The notes beneath the pieces are model-generated. The model did not search any database, was not told the DNA's origin, and saw only the letters and a program-made list of their open reading frames with translations. Of a stretch of 64,000 nucleotides of DNA, positions 16,591 to 24,648 are shown in pieces; the stretch's first letter is position 1; each line of letters opens with the position of its first letter. The DNA comes from Methylotenera oryzisoli_B (GTDB taxonomy: Bacteria; Pseudomonadota; Gammaproteobacteria; Burkholderiales; Methylophilaceae), in assembly GCA_965613685.1 (NCBI GenBank), contig OZ277031.1:1426001-1490000 (forward strand). Direction: 5' to 3'. The position numbers were made by a program, and so were the translations under genes.

Positions 16591-16700
16591 AGCGTCATGA
16601 CCTATTTACAGTAGCCTTGATTTTAGCGCATTTGTGCATGCGCTTCACGCAAAGTTGTGGCCTGCAGGGTAAAATAGGCAAAAATTGAGAACTTTAACTT

Positions 16701-18101
16701 ATGCAAGCACTGCCTATTTTCATGAACATCAGCCAACGCCTCTGCGTCGTCATAGGCGCCGGCGAGGTCGCGGCCCGTAAAGTAACCATGCTATTAAGAG
16801 CGCAAGCCAGCGTGACCGTTTACGCCCCGGGAATTTGCCCTACGCTGGCCGACTTAGTCGAGGCTGGCCGCATACGCTACCAGCAAGCCCGCTTTGCAGA
16901 TCAGCAATTAAGTGGCGCATGCTTGGTCATCGCCGCCACCAATGACTTGCAAGTCAACACGGCCGTTTCGCTTGCCGCTCAAGCGAACAACATCCCAGTC
17001 AACGTGGTCGATGCGCCGGCTTTATGCACCTTCACCATGGCTTCCATAGTGGAAAGATCGCCCATCGTCATTGCCATTTCCAGTGAGGGCAACGCGCCGG
17101 TATTGGCCCGTTATTTGCGTAGCAAAATTGAAACCATGCTGCCCGCCGGCTACGGTCGCATCGCCGCCATTGCCGGTGAATTTAGGGATAAAGTTAAAAG
17201 TAAATACGCCACCAGCCAAGCGCGCCGCATTTTTTGGGAGGGCGTGCTGCAAGGCCCGATAGTGGAACGCATATTAGCCGGCCAGGAAGCCGCCGCCAGA
17301 ATCGGCCTAGATCAACTCTTAGCTGACGACACGGCGTCGCAACAGCACGGTGAAGTCTATTTGGTTGGCGGTGGCCCCGGCGATCCAGACTTGCTGACCT
17401 TTCGCGCCTTGCGCTTGATGCAACAATGCGACGTCTGCGTCTACGACAAGCTGGTTAGCCCTGAAGTCTTAGATTTGGTCAGACGAGATGCGGAACTCAT
17501 CTACGTCGGCAAATCGCGCGACCAACACACCTTGCCTCAAGAGGAAATCAATCAATTGCTAGCGCGCTTAGCATTAGCGGGTAAACGCGTGTTGCGTTTA
17601 AAAGGTGGCGACCCCTTTATCTTTGGTCGAGGCGGCGAAGAAATTGAAACCCTTATGCAACAAGGCGTGCCATTCCAAGTTGTGCCTGGCATCACGGCGG
17701 CCAACGGCGTATCCAGCTACGCCGGCATACCCTTAACCCACCGAGACTATGCCCAAGCCTGCCTGTTCATTACCGGCCATTTAAAAAATGGCGTGCTGGA
17801 TTTAGATTGGGCGGCCATGGCCAGACCGCAACAAACCGTGGTGATCTACATGGGCTTGGTTGGCTTGGAGCAAATCTGTCAACAATTGATGGCCCATGGC
17901 GTAGCCGCCGACATGCCGGCGGCGGTGATACAACAAGGCACAACGCAGCATCAAAGAGTAGTAAGCGCTAACTTAAGTGACTTGGCTAGCCAAGTGGCCG
18001 CGGCCAAAATGAAAGCCCCATGCTTAACCATCGTTGGCCAAGTGGTGAAATTACGTGAAAAATTAAATTGGTTTGAACCGCAGACACAAGACGCCGACTA
18101 A
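16701..18101 (+). CDS. cysG: Siroheme synthase (uroporphyrinogen methyltransferase / precorrin-2 dehydrogenase / ferrochelatase)
   Basis: Trifunctional cytosolic enzyme making siroheme for sulfite and nitrite reductases; 466 aa. The N-terminal half has the NAD-binding VVIGAGEVAARKVTMLL and the dimerisation region. The C-terminal half begins VYLVGGGPGDPDLLTFRAL, followed by VYDKLVSPEVL and LRLKGGDPFIFGRGGEE, the SUMT signatures. Both halves are complete. No sulfate or nitrite assimilation genes are adjacent. Its stop codon overlaps that of the convergent sensor kinase within the 4-nt sequence CTAA. Confidence 0.96.
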   Translation: MQALPIFMNISQRLCVVIGAGEVAARKVTMLLRAQASVTVYAPGICPTLADLVEAGRIRYQQARFADQQLSGACLVIAATNDLQVNTAVSLAAQANNIPVNVVDAPALCTFTMASIVERSPIVIAISSEGNAPVLARYLRSKIETMLPAGYGRIAAIAGEFRDKVKSKYATSQARRIFWEGVLQGPIVERILAGQEAAARIGLDQLLADDTASQQHGEVYLVGGGPGDPDLLTFRALRLMQQCDVCVYDKLVSPEVLDLVRRDAELIYVGKSRDQHTLPQEEINQLLARLALAGKRVLRLKGGDPFIFGRGGEEIETLMQQGVPFQVVPGITAANGVSSYAGIPLTHRDYAQACLFITGHLKNGVLDLDWAAMARPQQTVVIYMGLVGLEQICQQLMAHGVAADMPAAVIQQGTTQHQRVVSANLSDLASQVAAAKMKAPCLTIVGQVVKLREKLNWFEPQTQDAD

Positions 18102-19402
18102 TTTTTGATGGGGATGGTCAACCTGGCTTCCAAACCGCCTTCTGGCCGATTAATCAACTGCAACTTACCGTGATGCAACTTGGCTATGCGTTCAGCAATG
18201 GCCAGACCCAAGCCACTGCCACCGGCATTACTGCGCGCACTGTCTAAGCGCTCAAACGGACGCAGTAATTTCTCCAAATGCGTATCCGGAATACCCGGGC
18301 CGTTATCAAATACGCTAATCACGATGTGTTCGGCCGAGATGCTGCTGGCAACTCGCACCTGACCCCCACCGTAGGCATAGGCATTGCCCACCAAATTATC
18401 CAATAAGCGCTGCATGGCCAAGGGCTTGATCGGCACCACATAGCTGGCCGCCAATTGCACGACGATGTCACGTCCGGCGCGCAACTGCCTATCACGCAAG
18501 GCTTGCAGCAGGCTGTTAATGTCTGTCATGTGCGTGGGTTCGCCTTCCACGCCTTTTACGAAATCCAAGAATTGATGGATGATGTTATCCATGTCAGCAA
18601 TGTCTTCCACCATGCCGTGCTTGAGGCTAGCACACCCCTCTTCAGGCAGCATTTCCACGGCCAAGCGTAATCGCGCCAGTGGCGTGCGTATGTCGTGCGA
18701 AACACCGGCTAAAATCAGCGTGCGTTCGGCATCCAGTTCCGCCAGGGAATCCGCCATCTTATTAAATGTGTCGTTCACTTCCTGCAGCTCGGCAAAGCTG
18801 CCTTCGGGTAGTTTTTCTGGCTGCTCGCCATTACGCAAGCGGTCAGCGGCATTCATCAATAAGTGCAAGGGGCGATTGATTCGTATGGCAATAAAGTAGC
18901 CGGCGCCTAAAGACAAGGCCAACACCAAAGCCGCCCAACCCAGCCATTGCCAAGGAAAAGCCCGTTCAACGTGTACCCGTGGTATGACCACCCAATAATC
19001 GTCAGGACCGATATTGAAACTGATCCAAAGCCCTTCTACCCCATAGTGGTTAACCGTAATGATGGTTTCCTGACCCAAGCGCTGGCGGATTTTGTTTGCC
19101 ACCATGTTGATGAAAGGGTCCGCCGGCAAGGGCTCGATTTCCTCCATGAAATCCGCGTAATAGATACGCACGCCTTCTTTACCGGTGATTTCCGATAGCA
19201 GCGCCAAGCGCAAGCTTTCTTGGGAAGCAATCAATGAAGCGCGCGTGTAATTAACCACGGTAACGGCTTGCAAAGCCGTCGCCTCTGCGCGCGGTTCGCG
19301 CTCAAAGTACTCAAAAATCTGCAAGGACGCCCCTTGCGCCACGGCCAATAACACGGCAATCAGCAGCATCACCCTGGCCAGCAGGGTTTTAGGAAGTAGC
19401 AT
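18098..19402 (-). CDS. envZ: EnvZ-type sensor histidine kinase
   Basis: A 434-residue inner-membrane kinase. TM1 is at the N-terminus (LARVMLLIAVLLAVAQGASL), a periplasmic domain of about 120 residues follows, and TM2 is around residues 150-172. Then come a HAMP linker (RINRPLHLLMNAADRLRNG), the phospho-acceptor box GVSHDIRTPLARLRLAVEML, the N box (DNLVGNAYAYGG), and the G boxes DNGPGIP and GGSGLGLAIAERI. All catalytic elements are intact. ompR lies upstream with a 58-nt gap. The stimulus is not known; the name rests on architecture and pairing. Confidence 0.88.
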   Translation of the reverse strand: MLLPKTLLARVMLLIAVLLAVAQGASLQIFEYFEREPRAEATALQAVTVVNYTRASLIASQESLRLALLSEITGKEGVRIYYADFMEEIEPLPADPFINMVANKIRQRLGQETIITVNHYGVEGLWISFNIGPDDYWVVIPRVHVERAFPWQWLGWAALVLALSLGAGYFIAIRINRPLHLLMNAADRLRNGEQPEKLPEGSFAELQEVNDTFNKMADSLAELDAERTLILAGVSHDIRTPLARLRLAVEMLPEEGCASLKHGMVEDIADMDNIIHQFLDFVKGVEGEPTHMTDINSLLQALRDRQLRAGRDIVVQLAASYVVPIKPLAMQRLLDNLVGNAYAYGGGQVRVASSISAEHIVISVFDNGPGIPDTHLEKLLRPFERLDSARSNAGGSGLGLAIAERIAKLHHGKLQLINRPEGGLEARLTIPIKN

Positions 19403-19460
19403 CGGTTTCAGATGGCGACCTGCTTGTAAAAGAGGGAAGTAGCTTGCATGGTTTATGGCC

Positions 19461-20186
19461 TTACTCGTCTAGCGCGCCGTCTGGTATAAAGACGTAGCCA
19501 AAGCCCCACATGGTTTGCAGATAACGTGGATGGGCCACATCCGGCTCTATCAGTTTACGTAAGCGTGATACTTGTACGTCTATACTGCGGTCAAACACAT
19601 CCAATTCACGGCCACGTGCCAACTGCATCAAACGGTCGCGAGACAGGGGTTGACGCGGGTGATCCACAAAGACTTTGAGCAAAGCAAATTCGCCGCTGGT
19701 GATAGTGATGGACGCACCGCCCTTAGTCAGAGAGCGGCTGCTGGCACTGAAAATAAAATCGCCTATGGACACGTTGTCGACATTTAAAGCCGGCGCACTG
19801 GGTTGCAAACGCTCGTGCCTACGCATCACGGCATTGATACGCGCTAACAATTCTCGCGGGTTAAATGGCTTGGGCAAATAATCGTCGGCGCCCATCTCCA
19901 AGCCTATGATACGGTCGACCTCATCACCGCGTGCAGTCAACATGATGATGGGCAATATGGTCCCTGTGCCACGAATCCGCCGGCAGATAGATAATCCGTC
20001 TTCGCCTGGCAACATCAAATCCAGCACCAGCAAATCAATCGGCTCGCTGGCTAAAACAGCGTCCATCTCATTGGCGTCGGAGGCCACTTTAATGATGTAA
20101 CCTTGTTCGGTTAAATAACGCTGCAACAATTCACGCAAACGAACATCATCGTCCACGACTAATATTTTTTTGTTTTGATTGATCAT
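19461..20186 (-). CDS. ompR: OmpR-family response regulator
   Basis: A 241-residue two-component regulator. The receiver domain shows the acidic pair in VVDDDVRLRELL, the phospho-acceptor Asp in LVLDLMLPGEDG, and the Lys in LPKPFNPRELL. A winged-helix DNA-binding domain with ELDVFDRSIDVQVSRLRKLI follows, ending MWGFGYVFIPDG. The close match to E. coli OmpR in the linker and recognition helix supports the name. It is transcribed with the kinase. An OmpR-like tandem repeat lies about 230 bp upstream, in front of the divergent EF-hand gene. Confidence 0.92.
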   Translation of the reverse strand: MINQNKKILVVDDDVRLRELLQRYLTEQGYIIKVASDANEMDAVLASEPIDLLVLDLMLPGEDGLSICRRIRGTGTILPIIMLTARGDEVDRIIGLEMGADDYLPKPFNPRELLARINAVMRRHERLQPSAPALNVDNVSIGDFIFSASSRSLTKGGASITITSGEFALLKVFVDHPRQPLSRDRLMQLARGRELDVFDRSIDVQVSRLRKLIEPDVAHPRYLQTMWGFGYVFIPDGALDE

Positions 20187-20221
20187 ATTGACACTCGCAC
20201 TGTGTTTTATTGAGGTTAATC

Positions 20222-20322
20222 GCCGATTAATTAGCTTAGAGCCTAGGCCTATACCCAGCTAATAGTTTTCATGTTCCAGTGTATGCTAATTTCGTTTATT
20301 TTCAAATGCAGGCCGATTAATT
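20222..20322 (+). repeat. Pair of 11-bp direct repeats in the ompR upstream region
   Basis: GCCGATTAATT occurs exactly at 20222-20232 and 20312-20322, 90 bp apart. Each contains the palindrome ATTAAT. The 287-bp region between ompR and the EF-hand gene (20187-20473) otherwise holds only the OmpR-like box and candidate promoter listed separately. The repeats could be binding sites; their role is unknown. Confidence 0.45.
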
Positions 20323-20416
20323 TGCCCTTGGCCAGCCAATTTTACGGCCGACAAACGCAGCACGCACATGCAGAACTTAGTGGCATTTTTTCAGTCCATG
20401 GCTAGAGAAGATTTTG

Positions 20417-20436
20417 TTACAAATTTTTACAATTTC
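20417..20436 (+). promoter_or_regulatory. OmpR-like tandem operator upstream of the EF-hand gene
   Basis: Two head-to-tail 10-bp units, TTACAAATTT (20417-20426) and TTACAATTTC (20427-20436), share TTACAA at exact 10-bp spacing. OmpR is known to bind two directly repeated half-sites of about 10 bp, often containing GTTACA; the base before the first unit is G. The element lies 38 nt before the ATG at 20474 and overlaps the candidate -35 box of that gene. Binding by the adjacent OmpR is inferred. Confidence 0.55.
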
Positions 20437-20454
20437 AGCCCTATTCGAAACAAT
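20426..20454 (+). promoter_or_regulatory. Candidate promoter of the EF-hand gene
   Basis: TTTACA (20426-20431) and AACAAT (20449-20454) are 17 nt apart and match sigma-70 boxes at 5 of 6 and 4 of 6 positions. The -35 lies inside the second OmpR-like repeat. The predicted leader would be only about 13 nt to the ATG at 20474, which leaves no room for a clear ribosome site, so either the promoter or the start may be misplaced. Confidence 0.35.
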
Positions 20455-20473
20455 CGATTAACAATCCTGCTCC

Positions 20474-21121
20474 ATGATGCTTAGTCTAAATCCGTTTAAA
20501 CTTTACAAAGTTAAGGCATTGATTCTTCTTTCCTCAAAACGCTTACTCACTATTAAGCCGCTCTGCTTTTGGCTAGGCGCGCTTTTCGCTGTCAGCTTAA
20601 ACAGTACGGCTGCGGAAAAACCCTACTTTGAGGGCAACAACAAACTCAGCAAACTGGCCGCCAATGAGGATAATAACAACGATGGCCTGCAACAGACACT
20701 GGAGCTCAATTTCAGCCCGGAAAGCCGAGAAAAATTGCGTAAAGCACTGGACGACTACGCCAGATCCATAGACCAAGACCACGATAGAATTGAAGAACGT
20801 CGCCGCGCCATGCAAGAAAGTTTGGAAGCGCGTTTTTTTGATGCCGATAATGACAACGATGGCACCATAGACAGGCAAGAAGCCACTGAAAAATTACCGC
20901 AAATTGCCAGGCACTTCAACCAAGTCGACAGCAACCAAGACAAAGTCATTTCCCTAGATGAACTGGCGGATGCGCAAGCACGCATACTGGAACGTAGAAG
21001 GGCGGCCGAAGCGGCCATAGAAGCACAAAAGTTGCAGGCAGCAATCGATGTGGCTGATACTGCAAAAGCTAAGAACAAGGGCAAACAAAGCGCCAATAGC
21101 AACAAAAAACGCGCGCTGTAA
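20474..21121 (+). CDS. Exported EF-hand calcium-binding protein
   Basis: A 215-residue protein of unknown function. A basic N-terminal region of about 30 residues precedes a hydrophobic segment (LCFWLGALFAVSLNSTAA) that looks like a signal sequence; the true start may be further in. Two complete EF-hand loops are visible, DNDNDGTIDRQE and DSNQDKVISLDE, with acidic residues at positions 1, 5 and 12. Two partial loops (DNNNDGLQ and DQDHDRIEE) lie earlier. The middle is charged and helical, and the C-terminus is Lys-rich (KAKNKGKQSANSNKKRAL). It is divergent from ompR behind an OmpR-like operator, so it is a plausible target of that system. Confidence 0.75.
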   Translation: MMLSLNPFKLYKVKALILLSSKRLLTIKPLCFWLGALFAVSLNSTAAEKPYFEGNNKLSKLAANEDNNNDGLQQTLELNFSPESREKLRKALDDYARSIDQDHDRIEERRRAMQESLEARFFDADNDNDGTIDRQEATEKLPQIARHFNQVDSNQDKVISLDELADAQARILERRRAAEAAIEAQKLQAAIDVADTAKAKNKGKQSANSNKKRAL

Positions 21122-21203
21122 GGCGCCGCTTAGTCTTAAAATCCATCCCTGGTTTCCCATGTTATGATGCGGCTAGCCTCTATTTAAGCCTAGCTCACTC
21201 GCC

Positions 21204-22535
21204 ATGCAATTTAACTTACTGCAAGAACAGCGCTTTCGTCCTTTTTTCATGGTCCAGTTACTGGGCGCCTTCAACGACAACGTATTTAAAACGGCACTTA
21301 TTACGCTGCTGGTGTTTGGTGGTTTGGGCACAAGCAAAACAGACTACACTTTCATGGCGAGCGCTTTGCCGGCGCTCTTCATTCTGCCTTTCTTGTTATT
21401 TTCCGCAACGGCAGGTCAACTGGCTGATAAGTTTGAAAAGTCCATGCTGATGCGCCGCATTAAGCTGTTTGAAATCGCCATCATGCTTTTTGCTGCACTT
21501 GGCTTTTATCTGTACGATCTGACCCTGCTGACGACGGCATTATTTTTCATGGGCGTGCACTCCAGTTTGTTTGGCCCGGTTAAATACGCTTACCTTCCCC
21601 AGCACTTGGCCCATAAGGAATTAATAGGCGGCAATGCCTTGGTGGAATCCGCTACTTTTTTAGCCATACTGCTGGGGCAAATTCTGGGCGTGGCCCTGGT
21701 TCTGAAAATGCAGCCTGTCTTGCTTGTTAGCGCGGTCACCATAGGCATCGCACTGGCAGGTTACTGGGCCAGTCTTAGCCTACCCAATTCACCCGCTGGC
21801 GCTAGTGAATTACGCATAGACTGGCATCCCATTCGCGCCACTTGGCAAAATTTACTATGGGCTAAACAAAACAAAAAAATAGGCTTAGCCTTACTGGCCA
21901 TTTCTTGGTTTTGGTTTTACGGCGCTACCTTACTGGCACAATTTCCAGCTTTTGCTAAAGACGGCTTAAATGGCGATCAAACCGTGTTCATATTGCTATT
22001 AAGTATTTTTTCATGCGGCATAGGCTTGGGCTCATTGCTCTGTGAAAAATTATCCAGGCGCAAAATAGAGCTGGGCTTAGTGCTATGGGGAGCAGTGGGC
22101 TTAGGCCTATTTGGCATCGATTTGTACTTTGCCAGTCGCGGCATAATCAACCAAGTCGCAGCGCCAAACGCTTACCCACTCAATTACCTGCAATACCTGC
22201 TAGATCCTGCAAGTGCGCGCGTGCTGTTGGATATTGCATTACTGGGTGTGTTTGGTGGCTTTTACATCGTGCCCTTGTATGCTTACGTGCAAAGCACGGT
22301 TGCTCAAAGCCATCAGGCGCGCGTGATGGCCAGCAATAATATATTGAATGCCTTGTTTATGGTCGCGTCTGGCGTGGTGTCCATCGCCCTCTTCAAACTG
22401 GGACTGACCATCGCAAGCCTATTTTTAGTCACCGCACTCACGAACAGCGTCTTACTGGTAGCACTCTGCCTGCATCAACCCTCATTGTTTCATGCGGGAC
22501 GACGCTGGATAGCCTCTTTGTTTAGCCGGCAATAA
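21204..22535 (+). CDS. MFS transporter of the LplT (lysophospholipid flippase) type
   Basis: A 443-residue protein with about 12 hydrophobic helices. The N-terminal signature FFMVQLLGAFNDNVFKTALI and GVHSSLFGPVKYAYLPQHL are typical of LplT and of the transporter part of LplT-PlsC-Aas fusions. LplT in E. coli flips lysophospholipids inward for re-acylation by Aas. No acyltransferase or acyl-ACP synthetase domain is attached or adjacent here; plsC lies 15 kb away. It ends 2 nt from the convergent cca stop. Confidence 0.85.
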   Translation: MQFNLLQEQRFRPFFMVQLLGAFNDNVFKTALITLLVFGGLGTSKTDYTFMASALPALFILPFLLFSATAGQLADKFEKSMLMRRIKLFEIAIMLFAALGFYLYDLTLLTTALFFMGVHSSLFGPVKYAYLPQHLAHKELIGGNALVESATFLAILLGQILGVALVLKMQPVLLVSAVTIGIALAGYWASLSLPNSPAGASELRIDWHPIRATWQNLLWAKQNKKIGLALLAISWFWFYGATLLAQFPAFAKDGLNGDQTVFILLLSIFSCGIGLGSLLCEKLSRRKIELGLVLWGAVGLGLFGIDLYFASRGIINQVAAPNAYPLNYLQYLLDPASARVLLDIALLGVFGGFYIVPLYAYVQSTVAQSHQARVMASNNILNALFMVASGVVSIALFKLGLTIASLFLVTALTNSVLLVALCLHQPSLFHAGRRWIASLFSRQ

Positions 22536-22537
22536 AG

Positions 22538-23665
22538 CTACAGCGCTTGACTGAGCGCTTGCAAACGTGCGGCATAAACGGCTTGTTTAATTTGCGATGG
22601 CCCACTGCAAGCCTGCGTGATGGCCCCGGCATCGATACCCATGGCAGCCGATAGCGCTTTGTGTAGCAGAAGACTGCGCTGACAGCATGCCTCTGCTGTT
22701 AAATCGCCGTAGTAACAGCGCACCGCGCTTAAATAATCCGTCAACCTATATGGCTGCCTGATGGCGTCCATTGCCATTAAAAAATCCAGTATTTGCTGCG
22801 CCGACATGGCCAATATTTGCGGCCATAGCCCGTAGAACTTAAGCAGCAATTGCGCCAATTCCTTACTGTCGTTTGGCACTTTTAGGCGCATGCTTAGGCT
22901 TGTTAGTTGATCGGCATTTAATTGGCCCGTCAGCATCAACACGGCAAAGCGGACCGGCAATGTCTGTTGCTGTTGGGCGGCATGATTAATCGATTGCAAT
23001 AATGTGCGCGCGCTATCTGGCTCGCGCTCCCATAAGGTTGCCAATTCCGGCAAAATACGCGCCATGGCACCACAAGCTTGCAAGACCTCAAACAAGCGAC
23101 TGGGTTGCTGCTCCATTAAGCCTTTGGCCAGTTCCTGCCACACCCGCTCCGCCACCAAGGCATCCACTTCACCGGCTGCCACCATTTGTTGCATTAATTG
23201 ATTGGTCTGTTCTGCCACGGTAAATTCTGGGAATCGGGCGGCCAACCTGGCTGCCCGCAAAATGCGCACCGGGTCTTCGGCAAAGGCTGGGCTAACGTGA
23301 CGAAAAATTTTTGCTCGCAAGTCAGCGCAACCCTGGTACGGGTCGATTAACTGACCCTGCGCATCTTTAGCAATCGCATTCACGGTCAGATCACGCCTGG
23401 CCAAATCCTCTTCTAGGGTAACGTCTACAGAAGCATGCACCTCAAAGCCCTTATAGCCTTGCGCCACTTTTCGCTCGGTGCGGGCAAGGGCATACTCATC
23501 GTGCGTTTGCGGATGTAAAAATACCGGAAAATCCTTACCTACCGATTTATAGCCTGCTGCCAACATAGCGGCAGGCGTTGAGCCAACCACCACGTAGTCT
23601 TTGTCTTTGACGGGCAAGCCCAATAACTCATCCCGCACTGCGCCACCGACTAAATAGACTTGCAT
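22538..23665 (-). CDS. cca: CCA tRNA nucleotidyltransferase with degenerate HD region
   Basis: Adds or repairs the 3' CCA of tRNAs; 375 aa with the start used here. The catalytic head is intact: YLVGGAVRDELLGLPVKDKD with GG...DxD, YALARTERK, and RRDLTVNAIA. The neck carries EDPVRILRAARLAARF. The C-terminal part aligns with E. coli Cca to about PELATLW. The stretch that should hold the HD-phosphohydrolase ligands (HDLGKG and the flanking His) is shortened and reads PVRFAVLMLTGQLNADQ, so 2',3'-phosphatase activity is unlikely. The ATG at 23665 follows AGG by 7 nt, 4 nt after the upstream gene. Confidence 0.92.
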   Translation of the reverse strand: MQVYLVGGAVRDELLGLPVKDKDYVVVGSTPAAMLAAGYKSVGKDFPVFLHPQTHDEYALARTERKVAQGYKGFEVHASVDVTLEEDLARRDLTVNAIAKDAQGQLIDPYQGCADLRAKIFRHVSPAFAEDPVRILRAARLAARFPEFTVAEQTNQLMQQMVAAGEVDALVAERVWQELAKGLMEQQPSRLFEVLQACGAMARILPELATLWEREPDSARTLLQSINHAAQQQQTLPVRFAVLMLTGQLNADQLTSLSMRLKVPNDSKELAQLLLKFYGLWPQILAMSAQQILDFLMAMDAIRQPYRLTDYLSAVRCYYGDLTAEACCQRSLLLHKALSAAMGIDAGAITQACSGPSQIKQAVYAARLQALSQAL

Positions 23666-23669
23666 GCTG

Positions 23670-24617
23670 TTACCTGGCCGCCTTACGTCGGAAGTGATCG
23701 TAGGCACCGCGTGAGGTCTGATCGATTAGGTACTGCGGAATGACGGTTTCCAATGCACTTGGCCTAAGTTCAAGCCACTCAGGAAACGCTTGATCGCTCA
23801 CGCTGTCTTGCTGCATAGAGCGTATGTTATCGCGTGACATCAATTTAATTGGCAAGCATTCCATAAGGAAGGCTTGCGCGTAGGACAGCGCATCGTTTAA
23901 GCCTAATATTGGTTTATGCACGCCTAAGGTCTGCATGATGACCATAAGCAAGGCACGGAAGGTGTAGACCTTAGGTCCAACTAAATCGTAGCTTAGGCCA
24001 AAGCTAGCCGGCTGATTTAGGCTGGCGACAAAGCAAGTGGCCACGTCTTCCACCCATACCGGTTGAAATTTTGCATTCGGTTTAACCAACACCACCAGCG
24101 GCAAATGCTTGATTAAGCCAGCAAATAGATTAATAAATTGGTCTGCTCGGCCAAAAATGATAGAGGGCCTAAAAACCGTGATGGCTAAACCCGGCGCATA
24201 ACCGGCTAGGGCCACTTCCGCTTGGCCTTTTGAGCGCAAATACAGGCTAGGGGCATCGGTCGCCGCGCACAGACTGCTCATGTGCAACAACCGTTTAATG
24301 CCTAAATCCTGGCACAATTTGGCTAATTGCACAGGCAAATCCGCGTGCACCTGAGTGAAGCTCGCCTTGCCGCTTTGATGCAATATACCCAGCAAGTTAA
24401 TGACGGCATCCGCCCCTTGCAATGCCGAGCGTAGGGCTTGGCTATCAAATACATTGCACACCTTGAGCGTGACGCCTGGTAACAACGATAAATGCTTAGC
24501 GTGGTCTAGTCGTCGAGTGAGCACCGTTACTTGGTAACCGGCGCTCACCAGCTTAGCCACTATGGCACTGCCGACAAAGCCAGACCCGCCTAAAACCACT
24601 GTGTTTTTTATGTGCAT
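23670..24617 (-). CDS. NDUFA9-like atypical SDR protein (NAD(P)-binding)
   Basis: A 315-residue Rossmann-fold protein of the extended/atypical SDR group related to the complex I NDUFA9 subunit. The dinucleotide motif is VVLGGSGFVGSAIV near the N-terminus. Further family blocks are VINLLGILHQ, LLHMSSLCA, YLRSKGQAE and FRPSIIFGRADQFIN. The YxxxK residues are present, but many such proteins have no known reaction. The ATG at 24617 has AGG 6 nt upstream; an in-frame ATG six codons earlier is possible. It lies between slt and cca on one strand, 4 nt before cca. Confidence 0.85.
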   Translation of the reverse strand: MHIKNTVVLGGSGFVGSAIVAKLVSAGYQVTVLTRRLDHAKHLSLLPGVTLKVCNVFDSQALRSALQGADAVINLLGILHQSGKASFTQVHADLPVQLAKLCQDLGIKRLLHMSSLCAATDAPSLYLRSKGQAEVALAGYAPGLAITVFRPSIIFGRADQFINLFAGLIKHLPLVVLVKPNAKFQPVWVEDVATCFVASLNQPASFGLSYDLVGPKVYTFRALLMVIMQTLGVHKPILGLNDALSYAQAFLMECLPIKLMSRDNIRSMQQDSVSDQAFPEWLELRPSALETVIPQYLIDQTSRGAYDHFRRKAAR

Positions 24618-24648
24618 GAATTGCCTATTTTCCATTAATTTTATAGCC

